Below, piece by piece: positions 1 through 9,800 of a DNA stretch of 64,000 nucleotides (the first letter of the stretch is position 1; each line of letters begins with the position of its first letter). Both the position numbers and the translations under genes were made by a program. Below the pieces are notes generated by a model, which did no database searches, was not told where the DNA came from, and worked only from the letters and a program-made list of their open reading frames with translations. Origin of the DNA: Leuctra nigra. Taxonomy: Eukaryota > Arthropoda > Insecta > Plecoptera > Leuctridae. The stretch is from positions 17,423,409 to 17,487,408 of the forward strand of contig OW203765.1 of the NCBI GenBank assembly GCA_934045905.1. The letters are read 5' to 3'.

Positions 1-296
1 TATACCTTTATATAGGTTACTATGACAATCTTTTCTCACGCAGGATGCCTATAGACATTAGGACCAACATTTTATCAGATTTTACAACATTGACAGTCAA
101 CACACTCATTGACAGTCAACATTGACTGTAGTGTTTACACGAACTGTGAATAAATCTTTCTAGGTGAAACAGATTTGACAGATATTTCCAAAATAATGCA
201 AAAACTGTTAGCAATTTTGACTGCAAATGTGTAAAACCTAATACAATAGATAAATACCGGTTTGTCATCATTGCGTCGGGGCTACCTACATTCCAC

Positions 297-610
297 TTAA
301 ACCATTGAAATTTGTGCCGACTCTACCCCCATTCTACTTGAACTAGAAAAACGTTACCGCGTTGATGAGCAAGCCATCGTATTGAATGCGAATTTATATT
401 ATGCTTGACTTGCTGCTTTTAGCCAAGGTTGGTAGATAAAGTGAAGCATTAGAAACATTTCTCCGGTCAAACCTAATCATTCACACCTGAAGCATGTCAT
501 AGCAGAATAAAAATTCGCATTCCATACGAAAGTTCGTTTATCTACGTGTATCTAGAGTGTTTGGTTCAAGTAGAATGGGGGTAGAGTCGGCACATATTTC
601 AGTGGTTTAA
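297..610. mobile_element. Foldback MITE
   Basis: The two ends are inverted copies of each other: TTAAACCATTGAAATTTG at the left and its near-perfect reverse complement at the right, extending inward through a GTGCCGACTCTACCCCC tract on both arms. Inner parts (a GAATGCGAATTT tract and its inverse) pair too, so the element could fold into one long hairpin. No coding potential. Superfamily not determined. Confidence 0.6.
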
Positions 611-738
611 GAGGCAAACGGAAGCGAACGGGAATCGCACGGTTCGTCAGATCGTTTTTTGAAATTTTGTTCTCCCACTAAATAATTTAAAAAAATCAGA
701 TAATAACAAGCCATTACAGACTAAAATACTATATAATT

Positions 739-1039
739 CCGCACACTGGAGTACTTTATGACCTCTGGTGCGACCTCAAAGTGTTAAATACGATTATTGA
801 TACGAAACTTTGAGGTCGTGCCAGAGGTCATAATGAACTCCAGTGTTTTGGAGGTAACCTGCGAAATACAAACGCGCACCCCGACTGGGAATCGAACCCA
901 GATCCTTCGAGTTTCCGGCCGAAGTTTTTTTATTATTTATTTTTTGCGCGTTTTTATTTCGCAGGTTATACCTCCAAAACACCATCCCTAAGTGAGAGAT
1001 TCACTAATTTTTCCATCATTATCGAACTCCAGTGTGCGG
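739..1039. mobile_element. Composite inverted-repeat element
   Basis: CCGCACACTGGAGT at the left end is matched inverted at the right end (ACTCCAGTGTGCGG). The first half also forms its own hairpin: 739-784 pairs with about 805-848 through TATGACCTCTGGTGCGACCT and its inverse. A second inverted-repeat element (844-981) sits inside. The layout suggests nested insertions. Confidence 0.5.
844..981. mobile_element. Short TIR element containing a tRNA-like segment
   Basis: The ends TGTTTTGGAGGT and their inverse flank arms of about 35 bp. The centre, read on the minus strand, contains a T-arm-like hairpin (CTGGG, TTCGATT, CCCAG), which resembles an RNA polymerase III B box. It is not a complete tRNA, because no matching D-arm or acceptor stem is visible. 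Confidence 0.45.
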
Positions 1040-1043
1040 CATT

Positions 1044-1948
1044 ATTGAGCGAGCGTAGCGAGCGTCTCCATTCGGCTCTTTTAGACACTTTCTCTGTTTT
1101 TTTTGTTTTTTTTTGTTTTTCCCGCCGCTGTAGGCCACATTTTTTCTTCGATCGAGCTGAAATTTTGCACACATGCTAACATCATTCAAATTTAGCCTGG
1201 GATTGTTTTTGAGTACTGCCCAATGATTGGTTCAAAAATTATCATTTAAAATCATATCTTCTTATTGGTCGCAAATCAAATTGGTCAGATCAAGTTCAAA
1301 TTTTGCATGGCCATATTAGATTATTATTTTCAATTATTTTATAATTTTTCAGCCCAACCAGTAGATAAATTATGCACTTATTGACATTTATAAAGTTTTC
1401 AAACTGTCAGAAATGGCATTTCAAAACAGAAATTCCACTGCATTCTGGGTTGCTCTACGTAGCAAAGCAAAGTGTATAGATGGCTATATTCTCAGTTTCA
1501 ATGGAAGACAGATTATTTTATGTTGAATGAAGTGGATCGTATTCGTATTGCAATACATAATGTAGTCAATATGTAATGTAGGTATTCATATTACATAAGT
1601 ATAGGTAGGTATCTATCAAAATAATTTATTTTAGGATATTGATCGTGTTTCACTATAAAAACAACGTTTCGACTAGATAGCATCATATTTTACACACTTT
1701 CAACTAAATCGGTCAAGAATTTACATACTTATTGCTGTTTTAACTGTTTCGAATATATATCCAAAGAGATTGATGGAAAAGTACATTACAATAATCTGTA
1801 ATTTAATTGATCCAGATTGTTTATGGAAAGTTGCAAGGACAATAATTGGCAAGTTATCTTCCTTTGATTGAATGGATCGTGCTCGATTGGCGATGTCGTG
1901 CGTGTCGGTGCTCGCTCATCAACGCGTTACACGGAGCGTTTTCCTAGT
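1044..1948 (+). mobile_element. Helitron/Helentron-like repeat, copy 1
   Basis: The left end carries GAGCGAGCGTAGCGAGCG. The right end carries GCTCGCTCATCAACGCG, a short hairpin (AACGC and GAGCG/GCGTT flanking a loop) and the terminal CCTAGT. The 3' hairpin followed by CTAG and T is the classic Helitron 3' signature; the inverted GAGCGAGC blocks near both ends suggest the Helentron subtype. A partial further copy begins near 2005. No Rep/helicase ORF is present, so the copy is non-autonomous. Confidence 0.5.
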
Positions 1949-3148
1949 TTAGTCAATTAGGCTGTTATGGGTCGTTACTACCTGATTTCTAAAAATTATT
2001 TGAACAAGGGTAGCGAGGATCTCCATTTGGCAATTTTGGACACTCTCTCTGTTATTTCTTTTCTCTTGTTTAGTCCTGCAACACAGGTCACAGTTTCTTC
2101 CGATCAAGCTGAAATTTTGCACACATACAATCATTCTAACTTAATCGTGAATAGTTTTTAAGCACGGCCATCAGATTGGTTCAAAAATGAAATTAGCGTG
2201 TAGATCAAACCGTTTCACTTATCAAATCGAAATGTTTCATATTATGTTTGGATGTCCTCGTATAGGTTTTGTAATATAAATTTCAGACAAATCCTCCAAT
2301 TGGTTAAAATTTTAAAATATATCCATCTGTTTGGTCTAAAATCAAAATGGCCGGATCAAGTTTAAATTTTAACTTGCCATTCAAGATAACAATTTTAAAT
2401 TATTTAAAAAAAATCAGTCCAATCAGCAGAGAACTTATGAAGTTATTGACATTTTACATTTTTTGAAGCTGTCAGAAATGATGATTTTTTTTTATTTTAC
2501 AAAAATAACACATACAAATACAATTAATCACAAAAATTGGTTGCGGCCACAAAGCCCCATTGGGGCTTGAATGTGGCAAATAATACGTATATAATTACCA
2601 CATTGAATACATTTTAGGTACCTACATGAATACATAATATACTACAACAAATATAAATAATAAGCACAAAGAGAGAAGGTGACAGATGGCAACAAAGCAG
2701 TGCAACAACAACAAAAAACGACATTAAAAAAAAACATTTTTATTTTTACTATATGTGCTTATGTGATCTTGGAATTATTTCGCAGCTACACATTGATTAC
2801 AAAAACCATGGTCAATGAAAAAACAAACATATAAAATGGACCCTACCTTATGGTATTGCATTTCCATCGCAGGTTTGCAAGAGCACATCAATGAGAGAGA
2901 TCGATATCTAAATTTTGTTATATTTTTAAAGTTCAAATTATGATTGCAGCAAGGATAGAAAATGTTTTTTAATATTTACTTTAACTTCACTAAACTTTGT
3001 ATATTGTCTCATATTAAACTGGATGTTGTTAACTATAATTGGAGTTTCATAAGCTAGCGTTTTCTTACCATGTTTATTATTAAAAAGTGGCACCTGAAAC
3101 TGATTTAAATTTTGAATAGCGTCCCTTGTCTCTCGATTTCTTTTTAAG

Positions 3149-3526
3149 AGGGCTTGGTAGTGAGCGTGGCCTTGACGAGTTTTTTAATCGATTTTTATCA
3201 ATATCTTTTTCCAGTGTAATTGTTAACAAAATAGGGCTATGGACGTGAATTCAGAACAGTTCAAGTACAGTACTTGAACAGTTCAAGTAACACCTGTTGG
3301 GTCCACAGGTGTGGTTTCGGGTTAGAACCCGGGTTACTAAATTTTCGGTTCTAAACACCTGTTGGACAAAATAAAACTAATAACTTATTTCGAACTATGA
3401 AATTATTTTCATTGAACTGTTCTGCATTCACGTCCATAGCCTTATTTTGTTAACAATTACACTGGAAAAAGATATTGATAAAAATCGATTAAAAAACTCT
3501 TCAAGGTCAAATTCACTACCCAGCCT
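3149..3526. mobile_element. Long-arm foldback MITE, family member 1
   Basis: About 100 bp at each end are inverted copies of each other, including the tract TTAACAAAATAGGGCTATGG on the left and its inverse on the right. The centre is unique and contains ACCTGTTG repeats. A second member lies at about 46249-46632. No coding capacity. Confidence 0.6.
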
Positions 3527-3617
3527 TATTCTCATTATTAAAATAATATTGCAATACTGCAATATTGCAGATAGAAATGAAATGAACCATGATGACATTC
3601 TGGAACCATTATACAAC

Positions 3618-4024
3618 CAGAGACTGGAACCCAAATGAATATTGGTTCCGGTTTAAAGGTTTTAAATATATCGGTTTCAATTCCGGTTCCGGTTCCTAGA
3701 AAAATTAAATAACGGTTCCGATTCCGGTTCTATTTCGGTTAGGGTTCCAAATGGTTCCATCCAATTCAACCAATTTTTTTTTAATTGACTTTTAGGAACT
3801 TTTACATGCTTTGAAATGTCTGAAATGTCTAGTTGAAAAACTGTAAATGGTAGCAAATTATTTCAGATTTGAAAGGCAATGAAGTAAAAATTCAACGAAA
3901 TTAATTATTTAAAAAACCCTTATAGAACCGGTATGGAACCCAAATAATATTAAATATTAATAAGGGTTCCGGTTCCCATAAAATAAATGCTTCTCTTCGG
4001 TTCCGGTACCGGTTCCAGTTCCTG
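3618..4024. mobile_element. hAT-like MITE rich in GGTTCC
   Basis: It starts CAGAGACTGGAACC and ends with the inverse, GGTTCCAGTTCCTG. The interior has many GGTTCCGGTTCC motifs. The same termini occur at 24033-24308. The CAGRGACTGG ends resemble hAT termini, but I could not find a clear 8-bp target duplication. Confidence 0.45.
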
Positions 4025-4424
4025 GTTGCAACTCAGTGTGATACCCACTTTACTCGAAAAAAAATCAGGGTTGGCTATCTAATGGGTCAACCTTCAAATT
4101 ATCAAAAGCAATCAAGCGCTAAAAATCTATAGGCATCCTGAGTGAGAAAAGGTTGCCATAGTAACCTATACAAAAGTATAGGGAAAAACAAATCTGACAG
4201 CGGCAATCCAAATCTCATATTTTGAGTGATTACTTGTGAAAGAAAGATATTTAAGTAAGTACAAGCTAATAATAATACGCAATATTTATCTTTACACATG
4301 TTCAAGTTAAATATTCATCTAATAAATATGATTTATTGCTATTATTTAGAGCTTTGACACATTTCCCCTACCATAGCAGCCTCCATTTTTCTACCACTGT
4401 GACGTCACGAGCAGGATTCCTTTT

Positions 4425-5272
4425 ACTAGGAAAACGCTCAGTGTAACGCGTTGATGAGCGAGCACGGGTACGTGCAAATTCTGGAACCGGAAATGCGTAA
4501 AAAAACGCACAGAAAACAGATACATACATACATACATACATACATATTGAATTGAAATATGATCACTCAATCGACATAAAAGTATTATGCTTTTCGAACT
4601 ATCGGAACTTGAAAATATAGCATCTAAGCACCCTGGTAAATATAGCAAATCAGATTCAATCCAATTGGCACTGGAAAACATACATTTCGATACTTCATTA
4701 CTGACAGTTATTAAAAATGTCAATAAGTTCATACGTTCTTAACTGATTGGGATGAAATTTTGCAAAATAAGAGACAATGTTGGTCTTAATGATTATGCAA
4801 AATATGAGTTTGATCAGAATTATCGAAGACCGTTTTCATTTTTCAGCCTATCAGGAGATATTTATTTAAATTTTAACCAATCAATGGATTTCAAAAAAAT
4901 TGGAGTCTGAAAACAAAGAAGGTTGGTTTTACATGTGTGCAAAATTTCAGCTCGATCGAAGAAAAACTCTGACCTGTATAGCCAAAATATGAGTTTGACC
5001 AGATTTATCGAAGACTATTTTCATTTTTAACCTATCAGGAGATATTTATTTAAATTTTAACCAATTGATAGATTTCAAAAAAAATTGGGGTCAGCAAACA
5101 GAGAAGGTTGTCTCTACCTGTGTGCAAAATTTCAGATCGATCGGTGAAACGGTGCGACTTCTATTGCTCCAGATAACAGACAAAAATATACACAAAAAAA
5201 AAAAAAAAAAAAAAAAAACAGAGGTCCGTGCCAAAAGAGCCAAAAGGAGACGCTCGCTTCGCTCGCTGAATC
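4425..5272 (-). mobile_element. Helitron/Helentron-like repeat, copy 2
   Basis: Read on the minus strand it starts near AGCGAGCGAAGCGAGCGTC and ends with the hairpin and CCTAGT. It shares with the 13368-14184 copy an internal, partly duplicated tract around TCGATCGAGCTGAAATTTTG and a long T run followed by CTCTGACC-like sequence. Non-autonomous; it lies upstream of ERCC6. Confidence 0.55.
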
Positions 5273-5676
5273 AAGGGTGAAACTCCTAAACTCTCTCCCG
5301 CCTCCCCCCGGAAAACAGGGAATTTCACGGAATGTAGAGTATTTTATTTTACAAACATCAAAATTAGAAACTTTATTTTAATGTGTTTCACTCAAGTAGA
5401 ATCATTCAAGAGTTATCCTTCCTTCATTTTGTAAAATTGATTTTTTATTGTAAAAATATTAAAATACGCTTTGCGTTTTGTTGTGCATATTATAGCCTGC
5501 GATATAAAGACATCGAGGATATTATATTTTTTGAACCTCTGCGCCTAGGGCCGACCCACTTTCGACGCCATATTGAGTTGAGTTGGCAACACTGCAGTCT
5601 GCTGCTCTTCCTTCTGTAATCTGTCCACTTCTGTCAGATTGCTTATGTTGTGCAACATGTGTCATAGCAGTGGTTT

Positions 5677-5683
5677 TATAAAA
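5677..5683 (+). promoter_or_regulatory. Possible TATA box for ERCC6
   Basis: TATAAAA lies 171 bases before the ERCC6 start codon, with an initiator-like ACAGTTG about 35 bases downstream. This is suggestive only; no transcript start can be seen from the sequence. Confidence 0.2.
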
Positions 5684-5847
5684 TAGAAGCTGGTATTGTT
5701 GCCGTCGGTGTTCACAGTTGTATTATGTATGTGTATATAATAGGTAGTATTGTTTTTATAAAAACATCTTTCGATATCTCATTGTAGCGGATGTAGAATT
5801 TGCTTGAAGTGTAATTGGCCTGACATAACCACACTCTACACTCCACA

Positions 5848-6834
5848 ATGGCAAGTGACACTTCTACAGAAATGCCTAAGTGGTCAATATTGGAGGCTGC
5901 ATTAATGTCAAACAGAACTGCTGTCAAATGCGCATCTGATTCGAAGGGTGACTTAAGCAATTTAATTAACCATAATTCTCTTGCATCATCATCTGCCCAA
6001 TTTCCCTCACAAATAGCGACAATGTCATCAAACGTAACACAACCTTCAGTGTTTGACAGCATAAAAGAAGAATTTGCAGTGCCTCATCCAGCTGAAGATA
6101 TATTCTCAGTGGATCGTAGGCGCATTGAAACCGTGGGTGAGGCGAACCAAGCTGACGAGTTGCGGTCACTCGGTCTACATGTCTACGACCAAGCAACTCT
6201 CGAAAAAAGTATCCTCGATCAAGTTGACGAAGCATTAGTAGAGCAAGACAGACGCAAACTGAACTCTGATATTACATCAGTTCGTGATGATATTGCCTCT
6301 TGTACTTTGTTGCTAAAACAAAGTGAGTCATTAGTAAAAAGAACAAATGTTAAAGAAACAATGTCTATCAATAATGATATCAGCAAACGTCACAAACAGT
6401 TAGCTACTCTCAAAGCGAGAGAACGCTGTCTAATTGAGAAGAAGGATCAGCTCCATAGAACAACGTCTGTACCAAGTGATAAGTTAGCTGCAGCATCCAA
6501 TCCAGGTCATAGTCGGCAAGTTAGACAGAAAGAGGAATCGGAAAGAGAGAGGAAGATTCGTCTGGGTGAAATGACGCCATTCGGCACGACGATGGACCGA
6601 GCTCGTAAGACACCAGCGCCTCTTGGAATGTCGGAGCTCGAGAGATATCTAGAGAGCCAAGCTCAGTTGCAGAAGAACAAGAAGAAAGCAACGAAGAGGA
6701 AAATAGCTGTTGAGAAAGTGACAGAGGGAGAAGAAAGAGCGTCGTCTCCGAAGGCAAAGTTACAAAAGAAGAAACAGACGTCTCCTTTGAAGATGAGTAT
6801 TTTAAAACCAAAGAAACGAAGGCCGAAGGAGGGG
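5848..6834 (+). CDS. ERCC6: ERCC6 exon 1
   Basis: Encodes about 329 residues: the N-terminal regulatory region with [18 protein letters not shown], a coiled coil, then GEMTPFGT and a lysine-rich tract. The preferred donor is GGG/GTAGGA after 6834 (phase 0). An alternative is CAA/GTTACA after 6867, also phase 0. The frame runs on to a stop at 6901-6903, so the donor must lie before that. Confidence 0.85.
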
Positions 6835-9800
6835 GTAGGATCGTCCACGAGCACCAATTCTTGGCAAGTTACAACTGACATTCTTTATTCTGTCATTCCC
6901 TAGAGCGAAGTGTTCTTTTGAATTTGATTAATATTTAATAGACTTGGTAACTACTAACTACATACCTAGCTATTTAGTGATTGTACCTACCCTGCTGAAA
7001 ATTCTTGCCAAGATCTTGCAAGATCTTGCAAGATCTTGCTAAGATCTTGTATTAACCAAGATCTTGCCAAGATCTTGCTAAGATCTTATCAAGATCTTGG
7101 ATTTACCAAGATCTTGACAAGATCTTGGTAAGGTCTTTGCAAGATCTTGTATTAAACAAGATCTTGCTAAGATCTTACCAAGATCTTGGTAATATCTTGA
7201 TAAGATCTTATCAAGATCTTGACAAGACCTAATCAAGATCTTGCTAAGATCTTACCAAGATCTTGCCAAGATCTTACCAAGATCTTGGTAATATCTTGAT
7301 AAGATCTTATCAAGATCTTGACAAGACCTAATCAAGATCTTGCCAAGATCTTACCAAGATCTTGGTAAGATCTTGGTAAGATCTTGGTAATATCTTAATA
7401 AAATTTTATCAAGATCTTGACAAGACCTAATCAAGATCTTGCCAAAATCTTGCCAAGATCTTGCCAAGATCTTACCAAGATTTTTTCAAGATCTTGCTAA
7501 GGCCCTTAGGAAAATTTCCTATAGTATATTTTGAAGTAGGTATTCCAAAGTATTATGTAATAACGTGTAGGAAACTATAGTATGTGCTATAGTACTTGAA
7601 GTACATGCAAAAACTTACTCCATAATACCATAGATTACTGAAGTAAATTCTACAGTATCGGTGGTAAACTAAAGTATAAACTACAGTATTTTTACTACCG
7701 CTGAAATAGACTGTTTTTTACTCTGGAGTAAATATACTTGACCTACTGTAGTAATTGTTGATAAATAAATAATAATAATAATTCTAAGTATGTACTATAG
7801 TGTTTTTACTACTTGCGATATATACTGCAGTTTTCTATAGTAAAGTTATAGGGAACGTACTTCACTGTAGTAATTCGAAGTATGTAGCTAGAGTACTTTG
7901 ACTACAGACAGAATAAGTTTGCTATAGTAAGTTCTATAGGTAGTATATATACTTCATTGAAAATCTATAGTATCTCATCTGTAGTAAAGAAAAGTGTAAT
8001 CTACAGTATGTTTACTATAGCCGATTTATATTGTAGTTTAGTAAATTCTGAAGTATCTTCATTGACTTTTTACTACAGTATTTGTAGTAGTAAGGTATAT
8101 AAACTACAGAATTTTTACTTCATTGACTTAGAAAATTTGCACCACATCACCTAGTAAAATAAACTATAGTAATTATACTACAGAGCGTGAGCTGATATAT
8201 TTTATGGGGAAATATCACAGATCAATTTACTTTATAAATAAATCTTAATATTTATCGTTTCTCCTATTTTATCATGTTAATAACAATATAATGATCCACT
8301 AAATAATATAAATATGTTCACTTAAATATGAAAACTCAATATGATCACTATTAGCGCAGCTAAGTCTTGTCTGCACCGGTGGCCTACTCGGTAAGACGCT
8401 CGACTACGGACCACGAGATCGCAGGTTCAAAACACGGCGGTTCCACGGGATTTTATAATTGAAATGTGTAATCAAACCTTGTCCAATACTTCAGAAGAGG
8501 TTTCCCGAATGCAAATGAGTATTCATAAATATAGAAAATTTTATTTTTTTATGAAATTTTAACGTTTTTTTGGCAGCAAAATGTACAAGATCTTGCTAAG
8601 ATCTTGCTAAGATCTCGCCAAGATCTTGCAAGATCTTGCAAGATCTTGCTAAGATCTTGCTAAGATCTTGCTAAGTTCTTGCAAGATCTTGCTAAGTTCT
8701 TGCAAGATCTTGCTAAGATCTTGCAAGATCTTGCTAAGATCTTGCCAAGATCTTGCAAGATCTTGTTTACAATATCTTGCTAAGATCTTGGCAAGATCTT
8801 AGCAAGATCTTGCTAAGATTTTTCAGCAGGGTAAGCATATTTTCTAATTTTCACTTCATTTGCAATAAAATTGTACACACTTTAGACACTCTTTTACCTG
8901 TCAAGGAAATTTGTGTGTGTGATGTACCTACTATGTTTGATGTTTACCTATTGAACAATTTACCTAACAACAAATTTATTGAATAACCCCACCGACGGCT
9001 GCCACCTTATCGCGGTGGTGGGGTTTGTGTTGGCCAATGATCCATTGCAGCTACGCCGGCGAGCATATGCTCATGTGTAAGGGCTACCCATGCCGGACAG
9101 GTCAGTGGTGAGGTCCAGACAAAGAGCAGCCAGGGTTGGCCTAACCATGTCCTCCCTTGAATTTGCGGTCCCCCTCGAGATGGTGATCCCCCTGAAATCG
9201 GGTTCCGCCGGCCCGAATCCTCACACCCCCCGGTCCGTCCCCATTCCGGCCTGGCCTTCCCACCAGTGCCGGACTCCCCCGGATTGGGCCCGTTAGGTCA
9301 ACCCCCTCCCAATGACCTCCACTTAATTCAACAACAGTTTAAAGTAAAATAATTAATGCGTGCAATATAACCTCGTCATTGACGCGCCGTTAAACCCTAT
9401 TAATCTATCTAATCTTTATTGAATAATTAGACCAACATACCTACCTAGCTTCAATTTTGGTGATGTCATATTAAATGACACTTTAGGTGATGTCTGGTCT
9501 GATCAAATTATTTTTTATGGAAGTAGGTAGTAGATAAATTAATTTTCTCAAGTGGCTCTTGCACCTAGGTAGTACCTCAAAGGATAATGGTGGCCCTGTA
9601 AGCCATAATGGTGGCCCTGTATAATGGCTTTAAGCCCTATTTACACTGTACAGTTTCTTGGACAACTTCCGTTACATTTCCATTATTTTTCATACAATTT
9701 TGTATTTATACGAGGCAACTTCTTGTCAAGGAACTTGAGCTCAAATTTTGTATAGGTAAATTAGAACATTCTAATTTCCATCAAGAAGTGTGGCACAGAA

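Larger units (their letters stand above)
1..5500. other. Gene-free, repeat-rich 5' flank
   Basis: I see no coding exon here. The stretch is built of inverted-repeat elements and dispersed repeats listed separately (297-610, 739-1039, 844-981, 1044-1948, 3149-3526, 3618-4024, 4425-5272). Positions 1-56 also recur inverted at about 4118-4172 (a tract ending GGATGCCTATAGA), so the two may be ends or fragments of one older element. A TACA microsatellite lies near 4523-4547. Long A runs near 5190-5220 belong to the Helitron-like copy. Confidence 0.6.
6990..8831. mobile_element. TA-flanked DNA element with CAAGATCTTG arrays (ERCC6 intron 1)
   Basis: The ends are CCCTGCTGAAAATTCTTGC and its inverse (GATTTTTCAGCAGGG), each bordered by TA. 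This fits a 2-bp TA target duplication as in Tc1/mariner-type elements. Just inside each end are arrays of the palindrome CAAGATCTTG and close variants (about 7003-7505 and 8585-8820). Between them lies a tract full of CTATAGTA/TACTACAG-like motifs and a tRNA-like segment. No transposase is visible, so this looks like a large non-autonomous element. Confidence 0.65.

Noticed and set aside
8985..9025. Self-cleaving ribozyme at the hairpin of the GC-rich fragment
   Set aside because: The ACCCCACC/GGTGGTGGGGT stem lacks the conserved cores of hammerhead (CUGANGA, GAAA) or HDV-like ribozymes that I could check by eye.
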